This document shows positions 63,165 to 64,000 of a stretch of DNA of 64,000 nt, piece by piece. The number at the start of each line of letters is the position of its first letter. The first letter of the stretch is position 1. The notes below the pieces were generated by a model that worked only from the letters and a program-made list of their open reading frames with translations, had not been told where the DNA came from and made no database searches. Both the position numbers and the translations under genes were made by a program. Source of the stretch: Citrifermentans bemidjiense Bem (GTDB lineage: Bacteria > Desulfobacterota > Desulfuromonadia > Geobacterales > Geobacteraceae); assembly GCF_000020725.1 (NCBI RefSeq), contig NC_011146.1, forward strand, positions 886,001 through 950,000. The letters are read 5' to 3'.

Positions 63165-64000
63165 TCATCCGAACCTGATCAAGACGGCCCCGGCGACGAT
63201 GATCGTTGCCGATAAGAGCCTGGTCCGGCCATAGGATTCCTGCAGAAACAGGATACCTATCAGGACCCCCACCATAATGCTTACCTGCCGTACCGGCACC
63301 GCATAACCAACGCGAGCGAGATTCAATCCATAGCGGAAGGTGAGAAACGAGGCCATAACCACAGGTCCGCTGCAAAGGATGGGACGCCAGTTGACCCGCC
63401 ATTCCTCTGCGATGGCGCTCCGGTACTTGGTGCGGCTCAGGTTCAGGGTCATGAGGAGCAGCATGGTTAGCGTGAGGAAGTAGGTGAAATATAAGGGTGG
63501 GTAGTGTCTGACACCGGTTTTCTCGGCGATCGAGCCGATGGAATAGATGAAGCCTGCCGCCAATGCGGCTCGCACCGAGGTGCTCTTCAAGTCGCGGAAG
63601 GGACGTGCGAGTTCCACCAGGCTCAGGCGCTGCATCTGCACCGAGAAGGTGCCAAGGATGACGAGGAGTATCCCGGTGATTCCGCGCAGGGAAAGGCGCT
63701 CCCCCAGGATCGCCATTCCCCAGATGGGGACCCATACCATCGAAGTCTGGGAGAGGGGGTAGATCACGGAAAGGTCGCCGGTGTGGTAGGCACGGCCGTT
63801 CAGCAAGTGATAAAGGACGAAGCTGACCGAGCCGATGGCGATCATCAGCAAGGTATGGCTTCCGGGAAGGTGAAACTCTTCAGGGAAAAGAGGTAGTGAT
63901 GCTGTGAACAGGATGCTGGCGATCACGAACATCCACCAGATGAAGACAGTCTTGTGGCGGCTGCGCTTTACCAGCATATTCCAGATGGCATGCATGACCG
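63165..64000 (-). CDS. EamA/DMT-superfamily transporter, 5' end outside the window
   Basis: At least 276 residues of a ten-helix drug/metabolite transporter of the RhaT/EamA type: two EamA halves, the first starting near MHAIWNMLVKRSRHKTVFIW, with SSIL and GSVSFVLYHLLNGRAYHTGD and the second with LSVIYPLSQTSMVWVPIWGM, ending SATIIVAGAVLIRFG. The frame is open to the window edge (codon GTC precedes the Met at 63995) and the usual preceding residues of this family are missing, so the true start is upstream of the window. Probably exports amino acids or metabolites; substrate unknown. Confidence 0.85.
   Translation of the reverse strand, partial: VMHAIWNMLVKRSRHKTVFIWWMFVIASILFTASLPLFPEEFHLPGSHTLLMIAIGSVSFVLYHLLNGRAYHTGDLSVIYPLSQTSMVWVPIWGMAILGERLSLRGITGILLVILGTFSVQMQRLSLVELARPFRDLKSTSVRAALAAGFIYSIGSIAEKTGVRHYPPLYFTYFLTLTMLLLMTLNLSRTKYRSAIAEEWRVNWRPILCSGPVVMASFLTFRYGLNLARVGYAVPVRQVSIMVGVLIGILFLQESYGRTRLLSATIIVAGAVLIRFG

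Overview
The window reads as chromosomal DNA of a Geobacteraceae bacterium (Desulfuromonadales), most like the Geobacter bemidjiensis/Geomonas group. This is inferred from gene content and not from a database search: a multiheme c-type cytochrome beside a DUF3373-type porin, a succinyl-CoA:acetate CoA-transferase-like gene with its own GntR regulator, many PAS/Cache hybrid histidine kinases and chemoreceptors, high GC with strong GC3 bias, and many G/C-rich palindromic intergenic repeats.

Layout. 1-5.7 kb: housekeeping genes (3' end of leuS, lptE, a HEPN/MNT pair, holA, rpsT) and a methyltransferase. 5.8-9.6 kb: a minus-strand respiratory-type operon encoding a porin-like outer-membrane protein, a small periplasmic protein and an octaheme cytochrome. 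10-17.8 kb: miaB, a bifunctional-nuclease gene, an M42 peptidase, guaB, guaA, gph and flgM. 17.9-20.1 kb: tRNA-Gly(CCC), a small ORF, a broken Fic gene and a REP-associated (RAYT) transposase surrounded by its REP sequences. 20.1-23.2 kb: a chemoreceptor co-oriented with a soluble single-Cache protein and a relic of a second Cache protein, probably under a sigma-28 promoter. 23.5-27.5 kb: a PAP2 phosphatase, an unusual 5'-3' exonuclease/RNase HI fusion, and three secreted or cell-wall-related genes. 28-35.3 kb: a degraded LuxR region, then an accessory module with an AraC regulator divergent from a YqhD-type aldehyde reductase, MFS exporter, secreted alpha/beta hydrolase, carboxymuconolactone-decarboxylase relic, FMN reductase and MBL-fold lipoprotein. 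35.7-44 kb: a methyltransferase with an unrecognised N-terminal domain, an HD hydrolase, a ketopantoate reductase, a TIGR03118 lipoprotein, a glycoside hydrolase and a decayed MsbA-like ABC exporter. 44-59.5 kb: signal transduction (three hybrid kinases, one response regulator, a second chemoreceptor) interleaved with the GntR/CoA-transferase pair and small membrane or secreted proteins. 59.6-64 kb: a glycosyltransferase, a MocR-type regulator, small proteins and the 3' part of an EamA transporter.

Connections. Three sigma-28-like promoters (flgM, the Cache/MCP operon and the second MCP) tie the motility genes into one regulon. Repeated TGTCGACA palindromes around the gntR promoter suggest autoregulation and control of acetate activation. 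A pair of 9-bp direct repeats 21 bp apart between araC and yqhD looks like an AraC-type operator. The strongest candidates for unusual biology are the FEN/RNase HI fusion, the octaheme/porin operon, the split Cache/chemoreceptor arrangement and the methyltransferase with a novel N-terminal domain.
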